Below are positions 1-8,685 of a stretch of 13,045 bases of DNA, in pieces; position 1 is the stretch's first letter; each line of letters starts with the position of its first letter. The notes under the pieces are model-generated. The model saw nothing but the letters and a program-made list of their open reading frames with translations. It had not been told where the DNA came from and did not search any database. Source of the stretch: an uncultured Armatimonadota bacterium (GTDB lineage Bacteria; Armatimonadota; Armatimonadia; Armatimonadales; Armatimonadaceae); NCBI GenBank assembly GCA_903881535.1, contig CAIRTT010000185.1, positions 1-13,045 on the forward strand, given 5' to 3'. The position numbers and the translations under genes were made by a program.

Positions 1-1
1 C

Positions 2-490
2 CCATTGCGCGATTTCGCGCCCGTCATGCTGGCGACCCATTCACCCAATATCATGGTCGTGCATCCGTCGCTGCCGGTGAAATCGGTGCGCGATCTAATT
101 GCGCTGGCGAAAGCGCGGCCGGGCGAACTTAACTACAGCACGAGTTCGCCGGGCTCGGGCAACCATCTCGCCGCCGAACTCTTTCGCGTCATGGCCGAGT
201 TGAAAGTTGTGCGCATCAATTACAAGGGCACCGGCTCGGCCCTGAACAGTCTCGCTTCCGGTGAAGTGCAATTGAGTTTTCCGAGCGCGGGTTCCGTGCT
301 GCCGCACCTGCGCGCGGGGCGCGTGCGCGCGCTCGCCGTCACCAGCGCGCAACCGACCGCACTGGCGCCCGAATTGCCGACGGTCGCCGCGGCGGGATTA
401 CCCGGCTACGAAGCGACCGCCTACAACGGACTGCTGGCGCCGGCGAAAACGCCGTCGGCGATTATCACCAAACTTATTGCGGAGATAGAT
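2..490 (+). CDS. Bug/TctC-type tricarboxylate-transporter substrate-binding protein, internal fragment
   Basis: This is an internal piece of a periplasmic solute receptor of the Bug (Bordetella uptake gene)/TctC family, whose members capture carboxylates and similar small acids, sometimes for TTT-type transporters. The frame is open from base 2 (reading PLRDFAPV), so the true start and signal peptide lie upstream. Family hallmarks are DFAPV near the start, LIALAKARPG, the NYSTSSPGSGNH stretch, INYKGTGSAL, VRALAVTS and the GLLAPAKTP segment near codon 143. About 160 residues remain of a family norm near 320. Family resemblance stops around 475-490, where antisense gyrA begins; the frame then stays open by chance to a stop at 704-706. 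GC content is clearly higher than in the rest of the window. The family is greatly expanded in Burkholderiales, so a different source organism is likely. Family confidence is high; that it belongs on this chromosome is doubtful. Confidence 0.75.
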
Positions 491-2008
491 CAGGTCATCT
501 TTGACGAGTTGATCAACCCGCTTAGGGTCGCTGAGGATGCTCTCAAGTCGTCCGATTTCCTTCAGGAGTTCCTTGTACTCGTTTTCGATTTTGTCTTGTT
601 CGAGTGCTGTCAGCTGGCGAAGCTGCATGTTCAAGATGGCTTCGGTCTGTGGTCCCGTAAAGCCAAACTTCGACATCAATGCAGAGCGCGCTTGGTCGGT
701 GTTTGAGGACGCTCGAATTGTCCGGATTACTTCATCGAGGTTGAGGACAGCAATCTGCAATCCTTCGAGAATGTGGGCACGTTGCTTTGCCCGATTAACC
801 TCAAATTTCGTGCGCCGGGTTATGATTTCGCGTCGGTGGTCGATGTATTCCTGCAACATCCCACGCAGCCCTAGAACCTTCGGTCCTCGCCCACGTTCTA
901 CGAGTGACAGAAGAATACATCCGAAGTTGAGGCGCAGCTGTGTATGCTTGAGCAGCTGGTTGAGGATTTTGTGCGGTTGAACATCACGCTTGAGCTCAAC
1001 GACTACCCGCATGGACGACTTGTCTGTGTAGTCGTTTATGCCGGTGATCCCCTCGATTTTTTTGTCGCGTGCGAGCTCACCGATGTGCTCAATTAGACGG
1101 CTTTTTACTACCTGATAGGGAAGCTCTGTGATGACAATCGCAGTCTTGCCATTATCCATAGGCTCTAGGTGCGTCTTGGCCTGCATCGTGATCGATCCAC
1201 GCCCGGTCTCGTATGCAGAAATGATTCCGCGGGTACCGTAGACCAAACCAGAGGTGGGGAAGTCAGGTCCATTAATAAACTGCATCAGATCAGGAACAGT
1301 AGCGTTTATATTGTCAATCAGGTACGTGATGGCATCACAGACCTCACGCAGGTTATGCGGAGGCATGTTTGTCGCCATACCTACTGCAATGCCACTGGAG
1401 CCATTGCAGATCAGGTTAGGAAACTTCCCGGGGAGAATCGATGGTTCACGACGTTCGTTGTCGTAAGTTGGAACGAAATCGACCGTGTCTTTTTCGATGT
1501 CCTCCATCATTTCCATCGCAAGCGCCGTCAAACGGGCTTCCGTGTACCGCATCGCGGCCGGAGGATCATCGTCAACCGAACCGAAGTTCCCCTGGCCATC
1601 TACCAACGGATAGCGCAACGAGAACGGCTGTGCCATACGAACCATCGTGCCATACAGCGCTTGGTCGCCATGGGGATGGTAGTTACCCATTGTCTCGCCG
1701 ACGACTTTCGCAGACTTCAAGTGACGCGAGTTAGGAGACAAACCAAGCTCACGCATCGCATACAAAATACGACGCTGTACAGGCTTTAGACCATCACGGA
1801 CATCGGGCAACGCGCGAGACACAATCGTGGACATCGCGTATCCAAGATAGGACTGACGCATTTCCTCACTGATGTCAATCGTCGGCCCATCGTACTCAGA
1901 TAACCCAGAACTTCCACCGGAAGAAGGAGGTACATTTCCACCACCATCACCGCCAGCTACATTGCCGGGCGGGTTTACAACTTCATCCGAATTTTCAATA
2001 TCAGCCAT
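398..2008 (-). CDS. gyrA: DNA gyrase subunit A, C-terminally truncated at the junction
   Basis: GyrA is the DNA cleavage-religation subunit of gyrase, working with GyrB to introduce negative supercoils. The 5Y-CAP/winged-helix region (ALPDVRDGLKPVQRRILYAM, residues 67-86), the catalytic tyrosine Y155 in AAMRYTEARL, the tower domain and the coiled-coil gate region (HRREIITRRT, then AHILEGLQIA, near 391-420) are all present. Family similarity ends about residue 518 (base 455). The last ~18 residues are antisense of the neighbouring fragment, and the whole C-terminal beta-pinwheel DNA-wrapping domain (about 300 residues) is missing. The ATG at 2008 follows an AAGG with 5 bases between. Residues 1-40 form a Gly/Pro/Ser-rich acidic extension ahead of the usual start region. 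The quinolone pocket reads GDQALYG: Q116 and G120 stand where E. coli has S83 and D87. Without the C-terminal domain, ParC is not formally excluded, but the sequence reads as GyrA. Confidence 0.9.
   Translation of the reverse strand: MADIENSDEVVNPPGNVAGGDGGGNVPPSSGGSSGLSEYDGPTIDISEEMRQSYLGYAMSTIVSRALPDVRDGLKPVQRRILYAMRELGLSPNSRHLKSAKVVGETMGNYHPHGDQALYGTMVRMAQPFSLRYPLVDGQGNFGSVDDDPPAAMRYTEARLTALAMEMMEDIEKDTVDFVPTYDNERREPSILPGKFPNLICNGSSGIAVGMATNMPPHNLREVCDAITYLIDNINATVPDLMQFINGPDFPTSGLVYGTRGIISAYETGRGSITMQAKTHLEPMDNGKTAIVITELPYQVVKSRLIEHIGELARDKKIEGITGINDYTDKSSMRVVVELKRDVQPHKILNQLLKHTQLRLNFGCILLSLVERGRGPKVLGLRGMLQEYIDHRREIITRRTKFEVNRAKQRAHILEGLQIAVLNLDEVIRTIRASSNTDQARSALMSKFGFTGPQTEAILNMQLRQLTALEQDKIENEYKELLKEIGRLESILSDPKRVDQLVKDDLIYLRNKFGDNRRRRFRRRQQSVVGGRFVAG
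455..490. other. Chimeric junction between Bug fragment and gyrA
   Basis: Two unrelated gene families meet head-on here. On the minus strand, GyrA similarity persists through the conserved KFGDNRR (about codons 512-518, 475-455) and then turns into an arginine-rich nonsense tail. On the plus strand, Bug similarity persists through roughly SAIITKL (455-475). The two similarities therefore overlap by some 20-30 bases, and the codon boundaries of the opposing frames coincide. A short shared sequence bridging two source molecules would produce this. Base composition changes at the same place, from about 65% GC to about 50%. An assembly or amplification chimera is my preferred reading; a natural rearrangement is possible, but it would have destroyed an essential gene. 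Confidence 0.7.
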
Positions 2009-2025
2009 ATTTACCTTGGAAATCC

Positions 2026-2050
2026 GGCACGAAAACCCTGTTTTAGTGCC
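2026..2050 (-). promoter_or_regulatory. Imperfect palindrome/hairpin in the gyrA leader
   Basis: On the minus strand, GGCAC-T-AAAAC and GTTTT-C-GTGCC face each other around a three-base loop AGG: ten paired positions with one T/C mismatch. It sits 18-42 bases upstream of the gyrA ATG and directly after the candidate -10 element, so the transcription start would fall inside its first arm. It could act as DNA (an operator overlapping the start site) or as RNA (a 5' stem). There is no U-run, so it is not a standard terminator for the upstream genes. The structure is directly visible; its function is inference. Confidence 0.5.
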
Positions 2051-2078
2051 AGTTTATAGTAGTGTATTTTATCGTAAA
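2051..2078 (-). promoter_or_regulatory. Candidate sigma70-type promoter for gyrA
   Basis: The 102-base gap between gyrA and nudC is AT-rich around 2040-2080. On the minus strand TTTACG (2078-2073) and TAAACT (2056-2051, within TATAAACT) are 16 bases apart, placing a start near 2044. The -10 resembles that of the acs promoter; the -35 is weak. No clear terminator for nudC was found in this gap, so read-through from nudC into gyrA is also possible. Confidence 0.35.
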
Positions 2079-2110
2079 TGAGGGTGAATTTCGAGGGTCA
2101 AATCGGGTGG

Positions 2111-2911
2111 TTATGGATAGGCTGGGTTGTCAATCCAGTGCTGAATCAGTGTCCTCGACAATGCGATTGGAGGTGGTAATTCTGGCAGCTTATCTAGTGA
2201 AAACCAACGCGCATCCGACAGCTCGACCTGATCGCGTTTGATCGCACCAGAGACCCAGCGGACACGAAATGCGACCATCAGCTGATGCGGAAATGGCCAT
2301 GGTTGAGAACCAACATAACGAACATCGGAGACCGTCACACCAACCTCTTCAAGTGCCTCACGAACACAGCACTGTTCCAGAGATTCTCCTGGTTCCACAA
2401 AGCCTGCGATGACAGAAAAGCGGTTTCCCCAGCCATCCTTCTGTGCCAAGAGGGTCCGGCGGTCGTCATCCTCAATTAGCACCAAGACTGCGGGGGTAAC
2501 GAGTGGATACATGACATGCCCACATCCTGAGCACTTACGCCCCGTATCCGACAGCTGTTCCATTACGCTCGCACATCGCGAACAAAATCGCGTAGACTCA
2601 CGGAATTCGAGCCGTTGGACGGCAAGAATGGATGCCTCTATGATAGCAACATCGCCAAGCTGAAGGACATCTCGAAGACCAAGCCAGCCGGGTTGTTCAA
2701 TCTGATCTGATGTCTCAACATCTCGTCCGACAGCAACGACCGGGATGCCATTTAATTCTCCGAGGGGAATTGCATCCTGCATCAACAATTGCCCAAAGGA
2801 TTCCGTTGGAAACCGACCATCGGGAATCAAAACGCGCCGGTCATTGACCGCAACCACATAGACCGATGAACCTTCTGTAATGAGGCATCCAGCGTTACGC
2901 ATAAATTCCAT
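2111..2911 (-). CDS. nudC: NAD(H) diphosphatase (Nudix, NudC type)
   Basis: NudC hydrolyses NADH/NAD+ to NMN(H) and AMP and, in characterised bacteria, removes NAD caps from RNA 5' ends. At 266 residues it matches the family (E. coli 257). From N to C: an N-terminal domain (about 1-100); a zinc ribbon with C110, C113, C127 and C130 in CxxC...CxxC spacing; a complete Nudix box (GFVEPGE...REALEEVGV, 170-192) holding the metal-binding glutamates; and the NudC signature SQPWPFP at 202-208, which separates NADH diphosphatases from other Nudix enzymes. The signature is normally SQPWPFPxS; here the last Ser is Gln (SQPWPFPHQ). The ATG shares its A with the TGA of the upstream methyltransferase gene (TGATG), and an AGGTG lies 5 bases before it, so translational coupling is likely. 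It ends 102 bases before the gyrA start. Confidence 0.92.
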   Translation of the reverse strand: MEFMRNAGCLITEGSSVYVVAVNDRRVLIPDGRFPTESFGQLLMQDAIPLGELNGIPVVAVGRDVETSDQIEQPGWLGLRDVLQLGDVAIIEASILAVQRLEFRESTRFCSRCASVMEQLSDTGRKCSGCGHVMYPLVTPAVLVLIEDDDRRTLLAQKDGWGNRFSVIAGFVEPGESLEQCCVREALEEVGVTVSDVRYVGSQPWPFPHQLMVAFRVRWVSGAIKRDQVELSDARWFSLDKLPELPPPIALSRTLIQHWIDNPAYP

Positions 2912-3771
2912 CAGAACACCTGCCCACCTTTGTATGCAATGAGTCCAAACGCGCTGTCCACTTGCACGACTTTTTCAAACCCTGCTTCACTCAAGCGGCG
3001 CTTCGTTCCACGCATCATGGTTGAGCCATTTCGGGATTCAGGTGACCCGATGTAGTGAAACAACACACCTTTACGTGACAGAAGGCGGAGTAGCTCAGCA
3101 TAGAACGTTTGACTGTAGAGGTCGCCTGCAATTTGAACGGTTGGGGGATCATGGAAAATGACATCGTATGAACCCGACGGCTGACTGGCAACAAATGTGA
3201 GACAGCTTTCATTTACGACTGTAATGTTTGGCGATGTGTAGAGTGGCGCACTCCACGGGGAGGCATGATGTAGATCGCACACAGCAGGATCCACTTCAAC
3301 CGTTTTCACTCTTACCGCTCGCTTTGCAGCGCACTGGGTTACATAGCCCAATCCACAAGTCGTATCCAAGACGCGTCCATAGACCCGGGGGACTGCATTG
3401 ACCATTGCCAAGCTGGATGCCCATGGATCTATGCCCTTGTGACGGTGCATCGGGAATCCACCAACCATTAGTGCGGGAGTCCCTGTTTCTGTCGCGTATA
3501 GGCCAACCTGTAGCTTTGTTGACCGACTAAAAGCGACCTGCTTATGCCAACCACCGTCATCGTATAGGAAATAGCCGTGCGCCGGCTTTGCCATACGATC
3601 CAAGTCCTCTAGACTCACACTGATATCGGAATCTTGCAGGTGACATCCCGTTTCAAGAATGTCGACAGAAGCGGTAGCGCCATCGGGACCAATAAGTCGC
3701 TCAATCACCGTTTCGCCGGTCAGGATTGCGGCCAGTATCCGCTGGCAGTCATAGCCAGTTAGAAATGTCAT
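2911..3771 (-). CDS. SAM-dependent methyltransferase, archaeal COG2521-like
   Basis: A 286-residue protein with a Rossmann-type methyltransferase domain in its second half. Motif I is LDTTCGLGY (135-143), the acidic residue ending beta-2 is E159 in KTVEVDP, and motif IV is FHDPP (206-210). Downstream are the conserved stretches GDLYSQTFY and LFHYIGSPES, then MMRGTKRRL. From memory this ordered set, including MHRHKGIDPW just ahead of the fold, matches the family named 'predicted archaeal methyltransferase' (COG2521), sometimes mislabelled spermine synthase. The ~105-residue N-terminal part is not recognised. The substrate is unknown; a DPP motif occurs in several nucleic-acid amino-methyltransferases but does not prove one. 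It overlaps nudC by one base. Its ATG has no clear Shine-Dalgarno sequence and lies only 18 bases beyond the ppdK terminator U-run, so its promoter must overlap that terminator, or it depends on read-through. TACACT sits 6 bases before the ATG but lacks a good -35. Confidence 0.8.
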   Translation of the reverse strand: MTFLTGYDCQRILAAILTGETVIERLIGPDGATASVDILETGCHLQDSDISVSLEDLDRMAKPAHGYFLYDDGGWHKQVAFSRSTKLQVGLYATETGTPALMVGGFPMHRHKGIDPWASSLAMVNAVPRVYGRVLDTTCGLGYVTQCAAKRAVRVKTVEVDPAVCDLHHASPWSAPLYTSPNITVVNESCLTFVASQPSGSYDVIFHDPPTVQIAGDLYSQTFYAELLRLLSRKGVLFHYIGSPESRNGSTMMRGTKRRLSEAGFEKVVQVDSAFGLIAYKGGQVF

Positions 3772-3788
3772 GCAGTAAGTGTACAGGT

Positions 3789-3821
3789 AAAAAAAGGGGG
3801 CACTGCGCTAGCAGTGCCCCC
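3789..3821 (-). terminator. Rho-independent terminator of ppdK
   Basis: On the minus strand an 11-bp perfect stem (GGGGGCACTGC paired with GCAGTGCCCCC, 3821-3811 with 3806-3796) closes a four-base loop and is followed by seven Ts (3795-3789). It begins 28 bases after the ppdK stop. The A/T-tract lies only on this side, so it serves the minus strand. Confidence 0.93.
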
Positions 3822-3848
3822 TGATGTGGTTAGATCACAGATCTGACT

Positions 3849-6515
3849 CTACTTGTCGCTTACGCCTTTGCCTAGTGCTGCCTGAGCGGCTGCAAGACGT
3901 GCAATCGGCACCCGGTAAGGTGAGCAGCTAACGTAGTTCAAGCCGATGTCGTAGCAGAACTTCACGGACGATGGCTCGCCACCATGTTCACCACAAATAC
4001 CAAGCTTGATATCTGGGCGGACAGTGTGTGCCTTCTGGATCGCAATCTTCATTAATTGACCAACACCGTCTTGGTCAATGGATTCGAAAGGATCACCTGG
4101 AAGAATCTTCTCTGCAACATATGGCTTGAGGAAGCGGTCAGAGTCATCACGGCTGAAGCCGAACGTCATCTGCGTAAGGTCATTCGTACCAAACGAGAAG
4201 AAGCTTGCTTCAACAGCGATTTCATCGGCTGTTAGCGCACCACGTGGGACTTCAATCATCGTTCCGAAGCTGTAGTCCACAGAAACACCTTGTTCGGTAA
4301 CGACAGCAGCAGCGGTCGCTTCGAGACGCTGACGTACGAACCGAAGTTCATTGACATGGCCTACAAGAGGAATCATGATTTCAGGAACGGCAGAACCGCC
4401 GGCCTTTACCACTGCCGATGCACCTTCGAGGATTGCCCTGGTTTGCATTTCAACAATCTGTGGGAAGACAATTGAGAGGCGGCAACCACGGAGACCCATC
4501 ATCGGGTTGATTTCGTGCATTCCTTCAACAGCCTTGAGCATCGCTTCCTTTTCAGGATCCGATTTGCCAAGTGCGTGAAGTGCAGCGACTTCTTCGATGA
4601 GCTTTTCGCGGTTAGGCATGAACTCATGAAGTGGGGGATCAATCAAACGAACCGTACATGGACGTCCACCAAGAACCTCAAAGATTCCCTTGAAGTCTTC
4701 TCTTTGGAAATCAAGGAGCTCATCGAGTGCAACCTGACGTTCCGCATCGTTCGTTGCAAGAATCATCCGCTGAACGACAGGGCGACGCTCACCTTCAAAG
4801 AACATGTGTTCTGTGCGGCAGAGGCCAATGCCTTCAGCGCCAAGCTTGATTGCAAGCTCAGTGTCCTTAGGCGTATCAGCATTGGTGCGAACACCAAACT
4901 TGCCACGGAACTCATCTGCCCAGGACATGTATTCACCGAAGTCGGCTGTCATCACGGCTTCTTCAACAGGAACCTGACCGGAAATAACTTCTCCGAGTCC
5001 GCCGTTCAAGGAGATGAATTCACCCTCTTTGACGACCTGTCCAGTTGCCTTGATCACAAAGTGATCGGAGCCAACGCTGATTTCAGAACAACCAGCAACG
5101 GTTGGGATACCGAAGCCACGTGCAACGAGTGCAGCGTGCGATGTCATTCCACCACGCTCGGTCAGAACACCCTGTGCAGCAAGCATTCCCTTGAGGTCAT
5201 CTGGGTTTGTGTCTGCACGAACAAGGATCACACGCTCGCCTGCTCCACCCTTACCAAGCTCAGCAGCCCGATCAGATGAGAACACGGCGACACCCGTCGC
5301 TGCGCCAGGACCTGCAGGAAGTCCACGTGCGATGACGTTGTACTTTGCATTCGTTGGGATGACAGGAAGGAGGCACTGGGTCAGCAGGTTAGGATCGACA
5401 CGTGTGATCGCATCTTCCTTTGTGATGAGGCCTTCCTTGACCTGGTCAACTGCGATACGTACAGCAGCTGGGCCAGTTCGCTTTCCGGAGCGGCACTGGA
5501 GGATGTAGAACTTACCGTGTTCGATTGTGAACTCGATGTCCTGCATATCCTTGTAATGCTTTTCGAGAACATCACATGTTTCTTCGAACTGCTTGTAGAT
5601 AACTGGATCCTGCTTTGCAAGCTCGGAGATTGGCATTGGTGTACGAACACCAGCAACAACATCCTCGCCCTGAGCATTCATCAGGTACTCGCCAAAGATG
5701 ACATTTTCGCCTGTGGATGCATTACGTGTGAACGCAACACCGGTACCACAGTCATCACCACGGTTGCCAAAGACCATCGCCTGGACGTTGACAGCCGTTC
5801 CGATCGAATCATCAATCTTTTCCTTGCGGCGGTAGATGATGGCGCGCTCATTATTCCAAGAGCGGAAAACGGCGGTGATTGCCGCATCAAGCTGCTCGTG
5901 GGGATCTTGTGGGAACTGCTTACCAGTTTGCTTGATAACGTGGGCCTTGTAATCATCACAAAGGCTCTTCAAGCTCTCAGCAGGGACTTCCAAGTCTTCC
6001 GTTACACCGAGCTTGGCTTTGAGGTCATAGAACATATGCTCAAAGTCGTGCTTGGTGATGTGCTCGTAATGATCAGAGTAAGCAACATCGGACAGCATCA
6101 TAATGAACCGACGATAGGAGTCGTACACAAATCGCGGATCTGCAACCAGCGACAGGGCATTTACGATTTCATCGTTTAGGCCAAGGTTGAGGACGGTGTC
6201 CATCATGCCTGGCATCGAGAATCTTGCACCACTTCGAACGGACAACAGGAGCGGGTTGTTCGGGTCACCGAACGTTTTGCCCAGTTCCTTTTCAACATCC
6301 GCGAGAGCGGCCTTGATTTCGTCAATCAGACCATCAGGTAGCTGACGTCCGTTTGCGTTGTAATCCGTACACACCTCGGTTGTAATCGTAAAACCTGGTG
6401 GGACCGGAAGCCCGATATTCATCATCTCAGCGAGGTTTGCACCCTTGCCACCGAGCAAATCCCGGAGGCTACGATTTCCATCCCGGAACAACCAAACGCG
6501 CTTCTGCGTCGCCAT
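3849..6515 (-). CDS. ppdK: Pyruvate, phosphate dikinase
   Basis: PPDK interconverts pyruvate + ATP + Pi and PEP + AMP + PPi in the cytosol. It serves gluconeogenesis in one direction and PPi-linked glycolysis in the other. From the ATG at 6515 it is 888 residues, within the usual 870-900. The N-terminal ATP-grasp region has GGKGANLAEM (22-31) and RSGARFSMPGMMDT (94-107). The phosphohistidine domain has GGMTSHAALVARG with catalytic H460, preceded by T458, the position phosphorylated by the PDRP regulator in plants. The C-terminal PEP/pyruvate barrel has GLCRTEHMF, SFGTNDLTQ and GICGEHGGEP with catalytic C841. The frame extends upstream to 6632, but those 39 extra residues are not family-like. 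The ATG at 6515 follows an AGGAG about ten bases upstream, so I chose it. It diverges from acs and ends in its own terminator. Confidence 0.95.
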   Translation of the reverse strand: MATQKRVWLFRDGNRSLRDLLGGKGANLAEMMNIGLPVPPGFTITTEVCTDYNANGRQLPDGLIDEIKAALADVEKELGKTFGDPNNPLLLSVRSGARFSMPGMMDTVLNLGLNDEIVNALSLVADPRFVYDSYRRFIMMLSDVAYSDHYEHITKHDFEHMFYDLKAKLGVTEDLEVPAESLKSLCDDYKAHVIKQTGKQFPQDPHEQLDAAITAVFRSWNNERAIIYRRKEKIDDSIGTAVNVQAMVFGNRGDDCGTGVAFTRNASTGENVIFGEYLMNAQGEDVVAGVRTPMPISELAKQDPVIYKQFEETCDVLEKHYKDMQDIEFTIEHGKFYILQCRSGKRTGPAAVRIAVDQVKEGLITKEDAITRVDPNLLTQCLLPVIPTNAKYNVIARGLPAGPGAATGVAVFSSDRAAELGKGGAGERVILVRADTNPDDLKGMLAAQGVLTERGGMTSHAALVARGFGIPTVAGCSEISVGSDHFVIKATGQVVKEGEFISLNGGLGEVISGQVPVEEAVMTADFGEYMSWADEFRGKFGVRTNADTPKDTELAIKLGAEGIGLCRTEHMFFEGERRPVVQRMILATNDAERQVALDELLDFQREDFKGIFEVLGGRPCTVRLIDPPLHEFMPNREKLIEEVAALHALGKSDPEKEAMLKAVEGMHEINPMMGLRGCRLSIVFPQIVEMQTRAILEGASAVVKAGGSAVPEIMIPLVGHVNELRFVRQRLEATAAAVVTEQGVSVDYSFGTMIEVPRGALTADEIAVEASFFSFGTNDLTQMTFGFSRDDSDRFLKPYVAEKILPGDPFESIDQDGVGQLMKIAIQKAHTVRPDIKLGICGEHGGEPSSVKFCYDIGLNYVSCSPYRVPIARLAAAQAALGKGVSDK

Positions 6516-6578
6516 GGACAATACTCTCCTGTGAAACCAAAATTCGTTTATTGGAATATGCCAATCCTGACATACAAA

Positions 6579-6610
6579 ACGCCGCTCAGGTGGGGCCTGA
6601 AACGCGGCGT
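6579..6610 (-). promoter_or_regulatory. Hairpin at the 5' end of the ppdK leader
   Basis: A 7-bp stem (ACGCCGC with GCGGCGT) encloses a second, inner pairing of TCAGG with CCTGA. On the minus strand it is followed by TTTT. It lies 64-95 bases upstream of the ppdK ATG. If the promoter at 6619-6648 is right, transcription starts within a base or two of the hairpin, so the mRNA would begin with this structure. It could be a stabilising 5' stem or a terminator-like attenuator; the U-run is short. Function is inferred. Confidence 0.5.
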
Positions 6611-6618
6611 ACCCGCCC

Positions 6619-6648
6619 AATGTACCTTGCAACGGGTCAGACTGACAA
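6619..6648 (-). promoter_or_regulatory. Candidate sigma70-type promoter for ppdK
   Basis: On the minus strand TTGTCA (6648-6643) and TACATT (6624-6619) are separated by 18 bases, predicting a start near 6612 and a leader of about 97 bases. The -35 overlaps the palindrome at 6636-6646. Confidence 0.5.
6636..6646. promoter_or_regulatory. Palindromic candidate operator between acs and ppdK
   Basis: GTCAG-A-CTGAC is an 11-base perfect inverted repeat around one central base. It overlaps the ppdK -35 and its centre lies about 27 bases upstream of the acs -35. That position suits a regulator that represses ppdK or activates acs, or both. It is short, so chance occurrence is possible. Confidence 0.35.
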
Positions 6649-6667
6649 CACTAAAGGACTTAACACC

Positions 6668-6696
6668 TTGACGCGGCGCCTTTCCGCTTTTAAACT
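6668..6696 (+). promoter_or_regulatory. Sigma70-type promoter for acs
   Basis: TTGACG (6668-6673) and TAAACT (6691-6696) are separated by exactly 17 bases. The predicted start, about 7 bases after the -10, is near 6703, against an ATG at 6706. No Shine-Dalgarno sequence lies upstream of that ATG, consistent with a leaderless or near-leaderless message. Confidence 0.65.
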
Positions 6697-6705
6697 CATT
6701 TCAAT

Positions 6706-8667
<1,962 letters not shown>

Positions 8668-8685
8668 AGCGAGTTTCTGTTAGTG

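Noticed and set aside
2080..2098. Direct repeat GAGGGT at 2080-2085 and 2093-2098, upstream of gyrA
   Set aside because: Two six-base copies 13 bases apart could be a regulator site, but they are too short and unsupported to call.
4515..5279. 254-codon open frame on the plus strand inside ppdK
   Set aside because: It is antisense to the well-supported PPDK gene, shows no recognisable family features and arises from low stop density opposite a conserved gene. The similar frame at 5517-6179 was rejected for the same reason.
6551..6564. TTGG...CCAA near-palindrome in the ppdK leader
   Set aside because: It has only four matched outer base pairs plus a self-complementary ATAT centre, interrupted by a mismatched pair; expected by chance in a 190-base AT/GC-mixed region.
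6516..6632. 39-residue N-terminal extension of PPDK from the ATG at 6632
   Set aside because: The extension is unlike PPDK, would be encoded by the leader hairpin, and the ATG at 6515 has a strong Shine-Dalgarno sequence.
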